64,000 bases of DNA from an uncultured Lachnospiraceae bacterium (GCA_910584725.1 CAJUBE010000003.1:124001-188000); one strand, 5' to 3'; shown: positions 14,534 through 24,000, numbered from the stretch's first letter. A program made the numbers and translations. The notes: generated by a model not told the origin, from the letters alone.

Positions 14534-14558
14534 CGTAATCCTCAATTTTTAACAATTC

Positions 14559-14696
14559 CTAACAGCAGAAAAAACTGTACCCGATCAGCAAAAGCAGGAT
14601 AATTAACAGAAGCCCAAGAAAACGATTCACCAGAAAAAGCATGATGAGCATTCCTGCCGCGACACAAATCGCCACAAATCCAATCATTTTTTTCAT
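14559..14696 (-). CDS. Small hydrophobic membrane protein, 45 aa
   Basis: ATG at 14696 follows ACAGGGAGCGGCC. Two hydrophobic stretches (MIGFVAICVAAGMLIMLFLV and GLLLIILLLLIGYSFFCC) are separated by a short basic turn. No family name known to me. It lies between gerW and the J-domain gene on the same strand. Confidence 0.75.
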   Translation of the reverse strand: MKKMIGFVAICVAAGMLIMLFLVNRFLGLLLIILLLLIGYSFFCC

Positions 14697-14790
14697 GGGC
14701 CGCTCCCTGTTTTATGCTCTTATGATACGATATGCAGCCACATCAGACAGGTGCATGTTTTCTTATCGGATCGGATACACAAATTTCCTA

Positions 14791-15186
14791 TTACTCCTCT
14801 TTTCCCTCCGGAAAAGCGATATCCACAGCCTTGTCATCGGCCAGCATCTCCTCCTTGGGGGATGTAAATTTCTCCACAATATCCGGAATCATATCAAGTA
14901 CCTTGGTGACCGTATCCTGATTCTTGATATTGACAAGCTTGGTAGTGCCGTTTTTAATCACAAGCACCGCGCTGGGGGTCATCTTCGCGGAAAAACCGCC
15001 GCCTCCGCCGTTTTTCTTATCTCCTGCACTGGCGCCTGCGCCCACGCCGAAGCTTACATCCACCAAAGGCAGGATGATAGTATCCCCAACCTGTGTGGCA
15101 TCGCCCACCACCGTCTTCGTTCCGATCACGGCATTCATGCCCTTCATCAGAGACTCGATTACACCGCTAAAATTATTTTCAGCCAT
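14791..15186 (-). CDS. gerW: GerW/YtfJ family sporulation protein
   Basis: 131 aa from ATG 15186 after AAAAAGGAGGC. Family features: GVIESLMKGMNAVIGTKTVVGD at the N-terminus, a Gly-rich middle (GVGAGASAGDKKNGGGGG) and LVNIKNQDTVTKVLDMIPD near the C-terminus. In Bacillus, GerW (YtfJ) is a forespore protein needed for germination with L-alanine. Directly follows a DUF2953 gene with no gap, the usual pair in Clostridia. Confidence 0.93.
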   Translation of the reverse strand: MAENNFSGVIESLMKGMNAVIGTKTVVGDATQVGDTIILPLVDVSFGVGAGASAGDKKNGGGGGFSAKMTPSAVLVIKNGTTKLVNIKNQDTVTKVLDMIPDIVEKFTSPKEEMLADDKAVDIAFPEGKEE

Positions 15187-16248
15187 TTATACTGCCTCCT
15201 TTTTCAACAAACCGTACAGTTTCCTTATATCCTTATTAAAGTAAATCCGCACCGCCACCCGGATAAAAGTAAAAAGCCGCAGCTTTCCCTTGATAAATAC
15301 GCGTCCCTCCAGGCGTTTTCTCTCAAAATCCCCGACCACATTCACCTGCGGGCCAAGAATCGGGTACAACATGCCGCAGACAGCCAGAATCTCCCCTGTC
15401 GACGCCGGATCGTCCGTACCGACCACAAACGCCGCCTCAAACTTGTTCGGTTTCAGGCTTTTCACGATCGCACGAAGTTCTTTCTTACAAAGAGCATAGG
15501 AGCGCTGAAACGTCTCCCCTTCTATCACACCCCTGTAATACACTATATTATCCAATACAGATCTTATTTTATCACAGATATTTTGGATTGTGTACTGTAT
15601 ATTTTCAAAGATGTCCTTAATTTTAGCAAAAATGCGCCGCAGGATATCAGGAACCGTGCGCAGCTTGTCCAAAAATCCGGGCTTTTTGTCGGATTCCGCG
15701 TCGCCTTCCCGAGCGGCCTCTCTTTCATCGCCCTCCGCGGCTTCGGCGGACATCCTCCCTTTTCCGGTTTGTTGTATTTCGACATTTCGTTCTTCTACTG
15801 TTTTCCCGTTTCCTTCCTCCTCCGGCGTCTTTTCTGCTTCTTTTCTGTGCGCAGTTACCGTCGTTTCAGCGGCTTTCCGCTCCGTTTCCCCGCCCTTTGG
15901 CTGATCCGGCTCCCGCGCCTCCTCTTTCCTTCGCTTCTTCCCGTCTGTTTTATCCCTGCAGCCGCGCTTTTCCTTTTTCGGCAGCCGGAAAACCGTGATG
16001 AACAAAAGACGAGCCCGCGCGGACAGACTCCCGTTAAAACGAACCAGCACATTGACAAAATGCAAAAGCCAGGTGACCTTCACCGTGACGACGACAGGCG
16101 GCTCACCTTCCCCCTCCCTGCGCACCGCCTCAATCCGATAGCGGACGGGCACAAAGAGCGCGCAGGCAATTCCCAGAAGCAGCAGACCCAGAATGCACAG
16201 AAGCACAATCCCTATAATCTTTAAAATTAGCAGCAAAATATGTAGCAT
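15187..16248 (-). CDS. DUF2953 domain protein
   Basis: 353 aa from ATG 16248 after GGAGATGAA. N-terminal transmembrane helix (about 4-30, ILKIIGIVLLCILGLLLLGI) and the family core VKVTWLLHFVNVLVRF. Then a very long low-complexity charged linker (about 90-215, Lys/Glu/Arg-rich) and a C-terminal part ending in RVAVRIYFNKDIRKLY. Membrane-associated, linked with gerW and sporulation by neighbourhood. Stop abuts the gerW start. Confidence 0.85.
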   Translation of the reverse strand: MLHILLLILKIIGIVLLCILGLLLLGIACALFVPVRYRIEAVRREGEGEPPVVVTVKVTWLLHFVNVLVRFNGSLSARARLLFITVFRLPKKEKRGCRDKTDGKKRRKEEAREPDQPKGGETERKAAETTVTAHRKEAEKTPEEEGNGKTVEERNVEIQQTGKGRMSAEAAEGDEREAAREGDAESDKKPGFLDKLRTVPDILRRIFAKIKDIFENIQYTIQNICDKIRSVLDNIVYYRGVIEGETFQRSYALCKKELRAIVKSLKPNKFEAAFVVGTDDPASTGEILAVCGMLYPILGPQVNVVGDFERKRLEGRVFIKGKLRLFTFIRVAVRIYFNKDIRKLYGLLKKEAV

Positions 16249-16249
16249 T

Positions 16250-16624
16250 TCATCTCCAAGTGTCCGGTTTCAGGTGATCCGCAGTCTCGGGTTCCCTTTT
16301 TTGAAAGTTCTCCGGGTCAATCCCGGAAAGATACGTTACAAGCCGCACTTGACCAATAGAGTCAAGCGATTCCTTCGCAATCCGTTCAATCACCTCAAAA
16401 GCCTCCTCCCGGCCATTTGCCAGACCGACAATGCAGGCGGGCGGATTTTCCTTGTAGTACCACTGTAAAAGCATCAGACTGTGGTACACCGCAAGCCTGT
16501 CCGTCTCCTTGTCGTAGGCAATCACATAGAGCCATGGCTGCTTTTTATGGCGTTTCAGCTTTCTTATGGCCTTTTCAGGCTTTTTTACAGTATCCCCAAT
16601 ATAGAGGTTTTTATAAAAGTTCAT
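16250..16624 (-). CDS. Conserved hypothetical protein, 124 aa
   Basis: ATG at 16624. A basic start (KKPEKAIRKLKRHKKQ) is followed by WLYVIAYDKETDRLAVYHSLMLLQWYY and PACIVGLANGREEAFEVIERI. The overall alpha/beta pattern suggests a small cytosolic enzyme-like or binding fold. I do not recognise a named family. Its TGA stop is 1 bp before the DUF2953 start, so the three genes are co-transcribed. Confidence 0.75.
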   Translation of the reverse strand: MNFYKNLYIGDTVKKPEKAIRKLKRHKKQPWLYVIAYDKETDRLAVYHSLMLLQWYYKENPPACIVGLANGREEAFEVIERIAKESLDSIGQVRLVTYLSGIDPENFQKREPETADHLKPDTWR

Positions 16625-16678
16625 GCAATCAGTTTACCACACTTCCCCTGAATAAGACAGAAAAATTTCCCGCGCGCC

Positions 16679-16852
16679 TCACATCTGCTTTCTCACCACC
16701 GCATACTCGTCGTCGCGCTGATAAAACGAACAGGCAAAGCTGCCGCCCTGCAAAAACCGGCTCATATCGTCCTCATCCAGATCAATCATACAAACATAAT
16801 ACTCGTAATCCTCGTCGTACTGATAGTTGCTGCACGTATCGCAAATACTCAT
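16679..16852 (-). CDS. DUF6472-like small cysteine-rich protein, 57 aa
   Basis: ATG at 16852 after GAAAGAAGGGCGG. Begins MSICDTCSNYQYDEDYEYYV, then CMIDLDEDDM, CSFYQRDDEYAVVRKQM. Four cysteines in the CxxC...C...C layout suggest a metal site. This pattern is widespread as a tiny gene in Lachnospiraceae, DUF6472 as far as I recall. Function unknown. Confidence 0.75.
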   Translation of the reverse strand: MSICDTCSNYQYDEDYEYYVCMIDLDEDDMSRFLQGGSFACSFYQRDDEYAVVRKQM

Positions 16853-16992
16853 ATTGTCCGCCCTTCTTTCTTCTCAACCTTTACACTTTCTCATACTGTT
16901 ACCTATTTTCTCACCATTTTCTCAGTGAAATCTGCGTTTTGATACAATCCATACCGCTTTTCATACATTCTGCGCCAAATTGGGCGAAACAA

Positions 16993-17020
16993 TTGACTTC
17001 TCAGACAGAAGTTTTATACT
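16993..17020 (+). promoter_or_regulatory. Promoter of the HD-GYP gene
   Basis: TTGACT, 16-bp spacer, TATACT, about 95 bp before the start. Confidence 0.6.
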
Positions 17021-17119
17021 AAATATGTATATTATTCTTACATGTAAAGTATTTTACTACTACATATGGGAATCTGCGCAGCTCATTGCGCGCTTCCCAC
17101 GGAAACGGAGGTTTTCTTA

Positions 17120-18181
17120 ATGAAAGATGTAGCCCGCATGACACTGGAAGAAGGCATGATAATCGGCGAAGATATCTACAGCTACCAGAATGAGCTGATC
17201 GTTCCGAAGGACACCGTGGTGGATAAAAAGGTGTTGAAAAAACTGGAGCGCCACTCCATCATCTGCGTCACCGTGAAGGAAGATATTGACTTTGCCACCA
17301 CCCATTTTGAAAAGGTGCGCCTGAGCAAAGAATTTCAAACCTTCCAGCTCACCTACAACAACTGTATGCCCATCTATGCCAAACTCATGAACCGCTTCGT
17401 CGAGACCGGCGTCTGGAAAAGCACCAGCCAGCTTCAGGATATTTATCTGAAAATCGCGGCATGCGCCAAAACCGGGGAGTCGCTCCTCGATTTCCTGTAC
17501 AACATGCTGCCGAGGGAGGAAACCATGACCCACGCCCACTGTCTCAATTCTGCCCTGCTCGCCGGCGTATTCGGTACGTGGTGGGGGCTCTCTCAGGAAG
17601 AGGTGCTCCTGCTGATTCAATGCGCCTTTTTCTACGACATAGGAAAGCTGAAGCTTCCGCAGGAGCTTCTCTGGAAATCCGAGAAGCTGACGGATCTGGA
17701 ATACACCAAGCTGAAAACACACACCATGCTGGGCTTTGATCTGTTAAAAGACCAGCCCGAAATCAATGAGAACGTCATCAAAGCTACGCTCCAACATCAT
17801 GAGCGCTGCGACGGTTCCGGCTATCCCTCGAAGCTTAAGGGCGACAAGATTGACGTCTTCGCCAAATACATAGCCGTCATAGACGCCTACGAGGCCATGA
17901 CCTCCGCCCGCACCTATAGACAGCCCCTTCATCCCTTCCAGGTCATCGAAAACTTTGAGCGGGAAGGCTATGAAAAATACGAGAAAGCCATCCTGCAGCC
18001 CATCCTCTACCACATCGCTGCCACCCAGCTCGGCTTTATGGTGCGCTTAAGCAACGATGAGGAGGCGTCGGTTTATACGATCAATAAGGATAATCTGGCG
18101 AGGCCGCTCTTAAAACGGAAAGACGGAAAGCTCGTCGACCTTTCCTCGAAGCCGGAACTTACCATAACGGCTATCTTCTAA
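17120..18181 (+). CDS. HD-GYP domain protein (cyclic-di-GMP phosphodiesterase-like)
   Basis: 353 aa from ATG 17120, after CGGAGG. N-terminal 130 residues resemble the domain preceding HD-GYP in Clostridia proteins (MTLEEGMIIGEDIYSYQNEL). The HD-GYP core has HAHCLNSALLAG, then FFYDIGKLKLP, THTMLGFDLL, HHERCDGSGYP and AVIDAYEAMTSARTYRQ. The canonical HD dyad reads Tyr172-Asp173 instead of His-Asp, so metal binding may be weakened. It may be a degenerate phosphodiesterase or a sensor. It has its own promoter. Confidence 0.85.
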   Translation: MKDVARMTLEEGMIIGEDIYSYQNELIVPKDTVVDKKVLKKLERHSIICVTVKEDIDFATTHFEKVRLSKEFQTFQLTYNNCMPIYAKLMNRFVETGVWKSTSQLQDIYLKIAACAKTGESLLDFLYNMLPREETMTHAHCLNSALLAGVFGTWWGLSQEEVLLLIQCAFFYDIGKLKLPQELLWKSEKLTDLEYTKLKTHTMLGFDLLKDQPEINENVIKATLQHHERCDGSGYPSKLKGDKIDVFAKYIAVIDAYEAMTSARTYRQPLHPFQVIENFEREGYEKYEKAILQPILYHIAATQLGFMVRLSNDEEASVYTINKDNLARPLLKRKDGKLVDLSSKPELTITAIF

Positions 18182-18193
18182 AAGCCGCCCGCT

Positions 18194-19684
18194 TCACTCC
18201 TCAAAACAGGCGTCCAGAATCCGCTTCGCAATGGGCACGGCGTAGTCGCCGCCGCTGCCCGCCCCTTCTATGATGATCGTCACGCACACCTGCGGATCCT
18301 CCACCGGGGCGAACCCCGTAAACCATGCGTGGGAGTCCGTCTTGACTTTATTGTACTCCGCTGAGCCGGTCTTTCCTGCCGCCGTGTAGGAGAGCCCGGA
18401 AAGCTTGGTGCCCGTGCCGCTCTTTACCACTTCCTCCATCAGTTCCGTCATAATCCGCGCCTCCTCCTCGCTCATAAGCCGCTTGTAGGAGCCCGGGGAA
18501 AACTGTTTGACCACCGTCTTTTCGCTTGTTTCCACCCGCTCTAAAAGATAGGGCTTCATCAGCGTGCCGCCGTTTGCGATGGCGCAGGTAATCATATTGA
18601 GCTGCAGGGGCGTCATCTGCGTGGTTCCCTGTCCGATGGCCGCCTGCATCACATCCGCGTCGGTTGTATCTGCATCTATGACAAGTCTGCTCTGGTTGTA
18701 AGCGAAATCCACCTTCAGTTCCCGGTTAAACAACAGCTCATCCAGCGTATCGCCGAATTTCTCCCGGTCAAGGGAAAGCCCGATACTGGCGAAAGCGGAA
18801 TTGCATGATTTCGCGAAGGCTTTGGAGAAATCCTCGCTTCCGTGCGCCGTGCCATGATAACAGTTGATCTTCTCCTCCCCGTGGGAGAAGCTGCCGCCGC
18901 ACTGGAATCTGAATTGATCAAACGAGTCAACATTTTCCCTGATATATTCCAGCGCCGTCACGATCTTAAAGGTGGAGCCGGGCGGGTACAGCCCCTGCGT
19001 CACCCGGTTTAACAAAACGCTGCTCTCCTTGTCGGCGATCAGCCCGTCCCATATGGCATCAATTTCATTCGGATCAAAGTCAGGTTTGGACACCATAGCT
19101 AAAATCCGCCCCGTGGACGGCTCCGATACGATCACCGCGCCACTGTACATGCCAAGGGAATCATAAGCAATCTGCTGTAAGTCCACGTCCAGCGTAGTGA
19201 TCACACTGTCTCCGGGATACTTTTCTCCAGCCACATCGCTTGCCACTTTCTGCGACAGTCTGGTATTGGAGTTGATCAGATAATAATTTGCCTGCGCCTC
19301 TATGCCGAACTTGCCGTTGGAGGCATAGCCAACCGCGTGTGAAAACATATTGGCATAAGGGTACACCCGGATCTCCTTCCCCTCCGCGTCCGTTGCCGTC
19401 TCCGCAAGAATCTGGCCGCCTGCCGCGTAGATCGTACCCCTGCTGTTCTGGGCAACGAGAATCTCCTGCCTCGTATTGTAACTGTTATTCATCAGCGTCT
19501 GCCTGTGGGTGACCGCATAGTGGCACGTATAACCCATCATCACAAAAAACAGTCCAACAAAAAACCAGGTGACCGTCATGATCTGTCGGTTACGCTTCCT
19601 CTTCGTCTTCCCCGTCCTGCGGTTCGTCTCCCGCTCTCCGCTCTCTCTTCTCTCTGCTGTTTTTTCGTTTTCTGTTCTTGGCAC
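18194..19684 (-). CDS. Penicillin-binding protein 2-like transpeptidase (PbpA type)
   Basis: 496 aa from a GTG at 19684 after GAAGGAG. A basic tail is followed by a membrane helix (about 36-56) and the transpeptidase domain with all catalytic motifs: S237TFK (PGSTFK), S293CN and K438TG. No PASTA domain and a short N-terminal region, as in Mycobacterium PbpA-type proteins. It forms bonds between peptidoglycan peptides together with the SEDS protein encoded just upstream. The two genes overlap by 95 bp, so translation is coupled. Confidence 0.93.
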   Translation of the reverse strand: MPRTENEKTAERRESGERETNRRTGKTKRKRNRQIMTVTWFFVGLFFVMMGYTCHYAVTHRQTLMNNSYNTRQEILVAQNSRGTIYAAGGQILAETATDAEGKEIRVYPYANMFSHAVGYASNGKFGIEAQANYYLINSNTRLSQKVASDVAGEKYPGDSVITTLDVDLQQIAYDSLGMYSGAVIVSEPSTGRILAMVSKPDFDPNEIDAIWDGLIADKESSVLLNRVTQGLYPPGSTFKIVTALEYIRENVDSFDQFRFQCGGSFSHGEEKINCYHGTAHGSEDFSKAFAKSCNSAFASIGLSLDREKFGDTLDELLFNRELKVDFAYNQSRLVIDADTTDADVMQAAIGQGTTQMTPLQLNMITCAIANGGTLMKPYLLERVETSEKTVVKQFSPGSYKRLMSEEEARIMTELMEEVVKSGTGTKLSGLSYTAAGKTGSAEYNKVKTDSHAWFTGFAPVEDPQVCVTIIIEGAGSGGDYAVPIAKRILDACFEE

Positions 19685-20996
19685 GTCTGTCTCCTTCGTC
19701 CCGCCTGATAATATAAAGTCCTTCTATGATAAAAAACATGACCAGTGTAGTCAATACCGAACTGCCGCCATAACTGATAAAAGGCAGCGTCACACCCGTC
19801 ATGGGGATAAACTTAGTTCCCCCTCCTACCGTCAAAAACACCTGGAAAATATATGTCACACCAAGCCCGAAAGCAATCAGCCTGTAAAATCGGTTCTGCA
19901 GCTTCAAAGCAATGTTCATGCACATGATAAAACTGCTGATACAGATCAGAAGCAGACACATGGAAAAGAGAATACCCAGCTCCTCAGCCACCGCTGAGAA
20001 GACAAAATCCGCCTCCACCAGCGGGATCGAGGTGGGATTTCCCCGAAAAAGTCCGAGGCCGAACCATCCGCCGCTGCTGATGCCGAACAGCGACTGGGTA
20101 ATCTGGAACCCTGCGTCGTCAATGCAGCTGAACGGGTCACGCCACGCCTGTACACGTACCTGCACATGGGAGAACATACGAAAAGCAACGACCGCCGCCC
20201 CTGCGCCGCCAGCCGCTCCCAGAAACAGATAAATCCATCTGCCCGTGGCAATAAATACCATGAGAACATAGACCACAAAGAAAATCAGCGCGCTCCCCAG
20301 ATCCTTGGAGGCCACCAGAATCAGCACATGGGCGCCCGCCAGCGCCGCCGTCACCGCCACCCGCAGGAAGTCCCACTCTTCACTGAAAGCGCTTGCCAGG
20401 AAAAATACAAACAAGATCTTCACAAACTCCGAGGGCTGGAAAGTGATTCCCGCCAGAGAATAAGATATCTTCGAACCGTAAGTGACCGCTCCCAGAATCA
20501 ACACCACACCGAGAGCCGCAATACCTGCGCCCGCATAGACCCAAGTCAGGCTCTTTAAAAATTTCAGATTGCGGATAAAAAAGGGAACCGCCATACCGAT
20601 GATAATAGATGTCGTCACAATAAAAAATTGTTTGATCGCCCGCTCATAGGAAAGCCTTGTGAGAATCACAAAACCAATACTCAAAAGCATACACATATTG
20701 TTGATAATCAGAAGATTCCCCTTCGGATAGATCATGCGGAAAAGCATGACCGTAGAAAAAAGAAGAATCTGCTGCAACACATAAAAGAGCAGGTACTCGA
20801 TCTTCCCCGTCTCAAAGCAGATCACAAGAAAGCACGAAAAATGCACCAGAAACATCCAGATGTTCTGGCGGAAGTACCCTGCTTTGCGCCGTTCCTCCTC
20901 CTGAAACCGAAACACGAGAAAACACTCCAGCGTATAGCAGGCGATAAATAAAGTGATAAAATATTTAGAAAGCTCTGTGATATACAGCTCCATCAT
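19590..20996 (-). CDS. SEDS family glycosyltransferase (FtsW/RodA/SpoVE)
   Basis: About 468 aa from ATG 20996 (a second ATG follows directly) after AAGGTGGGT. About ten membrane helices. SEDS marks: ITFQPSEFVKILFV, SKDLGSALIFFVVYV, and the C-terminal PFISYGGSSVLTTLVMFFI. It polymerises lipid II and works with the class-B PBP encoded by the overlapping next gene. The Arg/Lys/Glu-rich C-terminal tail arises where the frame overlaps the pbp start. Which of division, elongation or sporulation is served cannot be told here. Confidence 0.93.
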   Translation of the reverse strand: MMELYITELSKYFITLFIACYTLECFLVFRFQEEERRKAGYFRQNIWMFLVHFSCFLVICFETGKIEYLLFYVLQQILLFSTVMLFRMIYPKGNLLIINNMCMLLSIGFVILTRLSYERAIKQFFIVTTSIIIGMAVPFFIRNLKFLKSLTWVYAGAGIAALGVVLILGAVTYGSKISYSLAGITFQPSEFVKILFVFFLASAFSEEWDFLRVAVTAALAGAHVLILVASKDLGSALIFFVVYVLMVFIATGRWIYLFLGAAGGAGAAVVAFRMFSHVQVRVQAWRDPFSCIDDAGFQITQSLFGISSGGWFGLGLFRGNPTSIPLVEADFVFSAVAEELGILFSMCLLLICISSFIMCMNIALKLQNRFYRLIAFGLGVTYIFQVFLTVGGGTKFIPMTGVTLPFISYGGSSVLTTLVMFFIIEGLYIIRRDEGDRRAKNRKRKNSREKRERRAGDEPQDGEDEEEA

Positions 20997-21083
20997 ACCC
21001 ACCTTAATTTCATGCAAGTGCGGAGAATGCCGCTTTTCACTCTAACCGCCATGTCACAGCTTAGCTGTGACTCAAATCAATGC

Positions 21084-21196
21084 GGAGAATGCCGCATTTC
21101 AGGCATTCTCCTGAGTGAAAGTGATTTGCGAAGCAAATCTAGAACTTCTTAACGAAGCAGCCATTGCTGCTGAGCTTTAGAAGTTCTTTTCACTCT
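21084..21196. repeat. Palindromic repeat family 1, copy with insert
   Basis: GGAGAATGCC / GGCATTCTCC hairpin, then GAGTGAAA ... TTTCACTC enclosing AGAACTTCT / AGAAGTTCT and CAGC / GCTG. It has an extra small hairpin GATTTGC-gaa-GCAAATC after the first GAGTGAAA. Confidence 0.85.
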
Positions 21197-21236
21197 AACC
21201 TCCATGATTCCGCTTCGCGGAATCTCAAATCTATGC

Positions 21237-21331
21237 GGAGAATGCCGTATTTCAGGCATTCTCCTGAGTGAAACATAGAACTTCTTAACGAAGCAGCCTC
21301 TGCTGCTGAGTTTTAGAAGTTCTTTTCACTC
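21237..21331. repeat. Palindromic repeat family 1, consensus copy
   Basis: Same order of stems as at 25551. Its right end (GAGTGA on the minus strand) supplies the stop codon of the U32 peptidase gene. Confidence 0.85.
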
Positions 21332-23845
21332 TATACCCCGTTTACAATGCCCTGTCGTATAATCTGAAAAGGGAAAATCCCCCTCTAAAATTTTTGTACA
21401 CTGTACCCCGTCCTCCGAAGTAAAATCATAGCGCAGCGCATCCGCATCGATTCGCTCCCGCTCCTTTTTTGCGCCGTGCAGGGAGTAGGGAACGCAGTTA
21501 TATATGACATTATAACAGTGTTCACAGTTTATCTCCACAGGAAATGTTTCGCCACGACGATCCTTCAGCAAAAGCTGCCGTTTCACGCCCTCCCCCTTGC
21601 CGCAGTCTCCAGCCGTCTTTCGCAGACAGTTGGCTGTAAGCATCATGGGAATCCGGCTGTAGGCGATCAGGCTTGTTCGCATTCCACGCTCCCCGGCCGC
21701 CCGGGCCAGATGAGCCGCCTCCCCCGCATTCAATTCATAGGGAAGCGTGATCTCCTCAGCAAAGCCCTGGAAAAACTCCAACGCATCCGCGTTAAAGCAG
21801 TATAGTCCCGCATCCGGCACGAGTTCGTATACCGTCCTGCCGCCTGCCTGTTCACCCGACAGCTCCCGCACCCTACGAACCTTCCACGCCCATGCCAGAC
21901 TCTCAAGATTGCGCATGAGAAATCCATGCACAAAAGCCCCCGCCTGTTCCAGCAGCTCTGCCAGCCGCCGCAGATATGCCTCGTCCCGCTCCCGCAGAAT
22001 ACAGGGAAGCGCCAGATAAAAGCAGGGCATGTCCCCAGCGTCCGACCGCTGTACGGCTTCCTCCGCCATCGCCATAATTTCCTCATAAGACGCAGAAAAA
22101 AGGTCGCTGTCGATATAAATCCGTCTGCAGCCGCCCCATGCGAGAACTGCCCGAAGCTGTTCCCGGGTGCTGACTGTCACATCAACTGCGGGGGGATCCG
22201 CCGCAGTTTTCCCTTTCGCGTTCTTCTCTGTCACAGACTTTTCTACCGTTGTTTCTGTCACCTGCAACTCTATCCTTGCGTTTTCTGCAGCAGACATAGT
22301 ATGTGCCGCCTTTGTATTTGACTGACTCGGTCGATTATTCTTTTTCTCAATTTCAGACACTTTCTCATGTCCCGAAAGCATCTGCTGCACGAAAAAATCT
22401 ACACCAGCCGTTTTTGGCTGCCTGCCGCCGCTCCCCCGTCTCCCGGCCACAGCCGACTCGAAAGCTTCCACCCCATTCCGCCGCAGCTCGTTCAAGGCTC
22501 TGACAGGCACAAAGCAGGCGCCCTCCATGCAAACCTCGCAGTCCGTCACCGCCAGAAGGCTTTCCCCCGTCTTGCAGAGCCGCCTTCTGACTTCCTCCAC
22601 GGTCAAAGGCGCGTTTTTCGCGGGCTGTACGATCTCCCCTGTAACTTCCGCCTTGGCGCGCGCCGTCTCCCCACATCTTCTCTCCTCCGCCGCATCACCG
22701 TCCTGCCGCGCTGACAGATCCGTCGCCTCAAAACATGCCGCTCCCGCATCACCGCTTTGCTGCTGCGATAATCTGCCGTCTGCTTCCATGCACAGCCGCA
22801 GCGGCTCGCCCGCTTTCACCACCGCACGCATCCGCACCGGCATTTTCTCCGGTTCCCTGATATATGTCTCCCGTATTTCCGAGAGCAGCGACTCGTCACA
22901 GCCTTCGTAGCCGGGCTTTTCTATCGTGACCATCTCTCTTCCGTTGTGCCGCTCGTAGTAGCCTGACTGAATCTCGCTGCGGATATAGAGGCTCTTAAGC
23001 CTGTCCATATCCTCCTGCTCCACCCGATACCCCGCCGCCCCTTTCCTCTCGTACAGATCCATATATTTGCGGTATACCGCCGTGACACCCGCCGCATACT
23101 CCGGCCGCTTCATCCGCCCCTCAATCTTGAAGGAGTCGATTCCCGCCTCCAGAAGCGCCGGCAGATACGCCAAGGTGCACATATCTTTCAGGCTTAGAGG
23201 ATAACCGCTCCCGGAAAGCCGCCTTTTTCCATCATAAATCTCGTAGGGCAGACGGCACGGCTGGGCGCAGCGGCCCCGATTGCCGCTCCTTCCCCCAAGA
23301 ATACTGCTGAACAGGCACTGTCCTGAATAGGAATAGCACATGGCGCCGTGGATAAAGCACTCCACCTCCACGCCCGTCGCCCTTCGGATTTTCTTCACTT
23401 CCTCCAGAGAAAGCTCTCTGGCTGGCACAATGCGGACCGCTCCCTGTTCCTTCAAAAGCGCGGCCCCGCGCACGCCTGTCACCGTCATCTGGGTGCTCAC
23501 ATGCAGGGGCAGTCCCGGAAAATGCTCTCTGATATGGCAGAAAACCCCAAAATCCTGCACGATTACACCGTCGAGCCCCGCCTCATAAAAAGGTGTCAGA
23601 TACTCGTCAAGAGACGCCATCTCCCGCTCTTTCAGAAGCGTATTTACTGTCAGATAAATTTTCTTTCCATAAAAATGGGCAACACGGAGCGCGCGGACAA
23701 TCTCCTCCTCCGTGAAATTGTCCGCATATGCTCTGGCGCCAAACTGTTGTCCGCCCAGATATACCGCATCCGCCCCGGCATTTACCGCACCCAGAAAGCC
23801 CTCATAACTTCCCGCCGGGGCAAGCAGCTCCACCCGCTTGCCCAT
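21326..23845 (-). CDS. U32 family peptidase (RlhA/YhbU-like)
   Basis: 839 aa from ATG 23845 after AAGAGGAGC. TIM-barrel start ELLAPAGSYEGFLGAVNAGA, U32 signature ECFIHGAMCYSYSGQCLFS near residue 165, then RGRCAQPCRLPY and the conserved cysteines. C-terminal half carries the DUF3656-type region and ends with the conserved NCEHCYNVIYNCVPYSLHG. Members in E. coli act in rRNA or tRNA hydroxylation rather than proteolysis. Oddity: two long low-complexity linkers (about 370-430 and 490-590) are longer than normal. Its stop codon lies in a palindromic repeat. Confidence 0.92.
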   Translation of the reverse strand: MGKRVELLAPAGSYEGFLGAVNAGADAVYLGGQQFGARAYADNFTEEEIVRALRVAHFYGKKIYLTVNTLLKEREMASLDEYLTPFYEAGLDGVIVQDFGVFCHIREHFPGLPLHVSTQMTVTGVRGAALLKEQGAVRIVPARELSLEEVKKIRRATGVEVECFIHGAMCYSYSGQCLFSSILGGRSGNRGRCAQPCRLPYEIYDGKRRLSGSGYPLSLKDMCTLAYLPALLEAGIDSFKIEGRMKRPEYAAGVTAVYRKYMDLYERKGAAGYRVEQEDMDRLKSLYIRSEIQSGYYERHNGREMVTIEKPGYEGCDESLLSEIRETYIREPEKMPVRMRAVVKAGEPLRLCMEADGRLSQQQSGDAGAACFEATDLSARQDGDAAEERRCGETARAKAEVTGEIVQPAKNAPLTVEEVRRRLCKTGESLLAVTDCEVCMEGACFVPVRALNELRRNGVEAFESAVAGRRGSGGRQPKTAGVDFFVQQMLSGHEKVSEIEKKNNRPSQSNTKAAHTMSAAENARIELQVTETTVEKSVTEKNAKGKTAADPPAVDVTVSTREQLRAVLAWGGCRRIYIDSDLFSASYEEIMAMAEEAVQRSDAGDMPCFYLALPCILRERDEAYLRRLAELLEQAGAFVHGFLMRNLESLAWAWKVRRVRELSGEQAGGRTVYELVPDAGLYCFNADALEFFQGFAEEITLPYELNAGEAAHLARAAGERGMRTSLIAYSRIPMMLTANCLRKTAGDCGKGEGVKRQLLLKDRRGETFPVEINCEHCYNVIYNCVPYSLHGAKKERERIDADALRYDFTSEDGVQCTKILEGDFPFSDYTTGHCKRGIE

Positions 23846-23865
23846 ACTGTCTGCTCCTCTTACAA

Positions 23866-23987
23866 AAGGAGCAGACCCTCGGATCTGCTCCTTACTTTTT
23901 ATGCGCAGGCCCTCATATGAAAGTTTGCTGTTTCACAGCATGCGGGCCGCACGGTCATGAGTAGGGAAAGATAACGCTTTCCTACTC
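23866..23987. repeat. Palindromic repeat family 2, copy 1
   Basis: Order on the plus strand: AAGGAGCAGA / TCTGCTCCTT hairpin with TTTTT, ATGCGCA, GGCCC...GGGCC enclosing GCTGTTTCACAGC, then GAGTAGGGAAAG / CTTTCCTACTC (23959-23987). Same layout as at 57390-57515 and 42187-42302 (reverse). Lies between zapA and the U32 gene. Confidence 0.8.
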
Positions 23988-24000
23988 AATTGTTATTCTG

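Noticed and set aside
14641..16224. 527-codon plus-strand frame
   Set aside because: Antisense to gerW and the DUF2953 gene, with low-quality composition.
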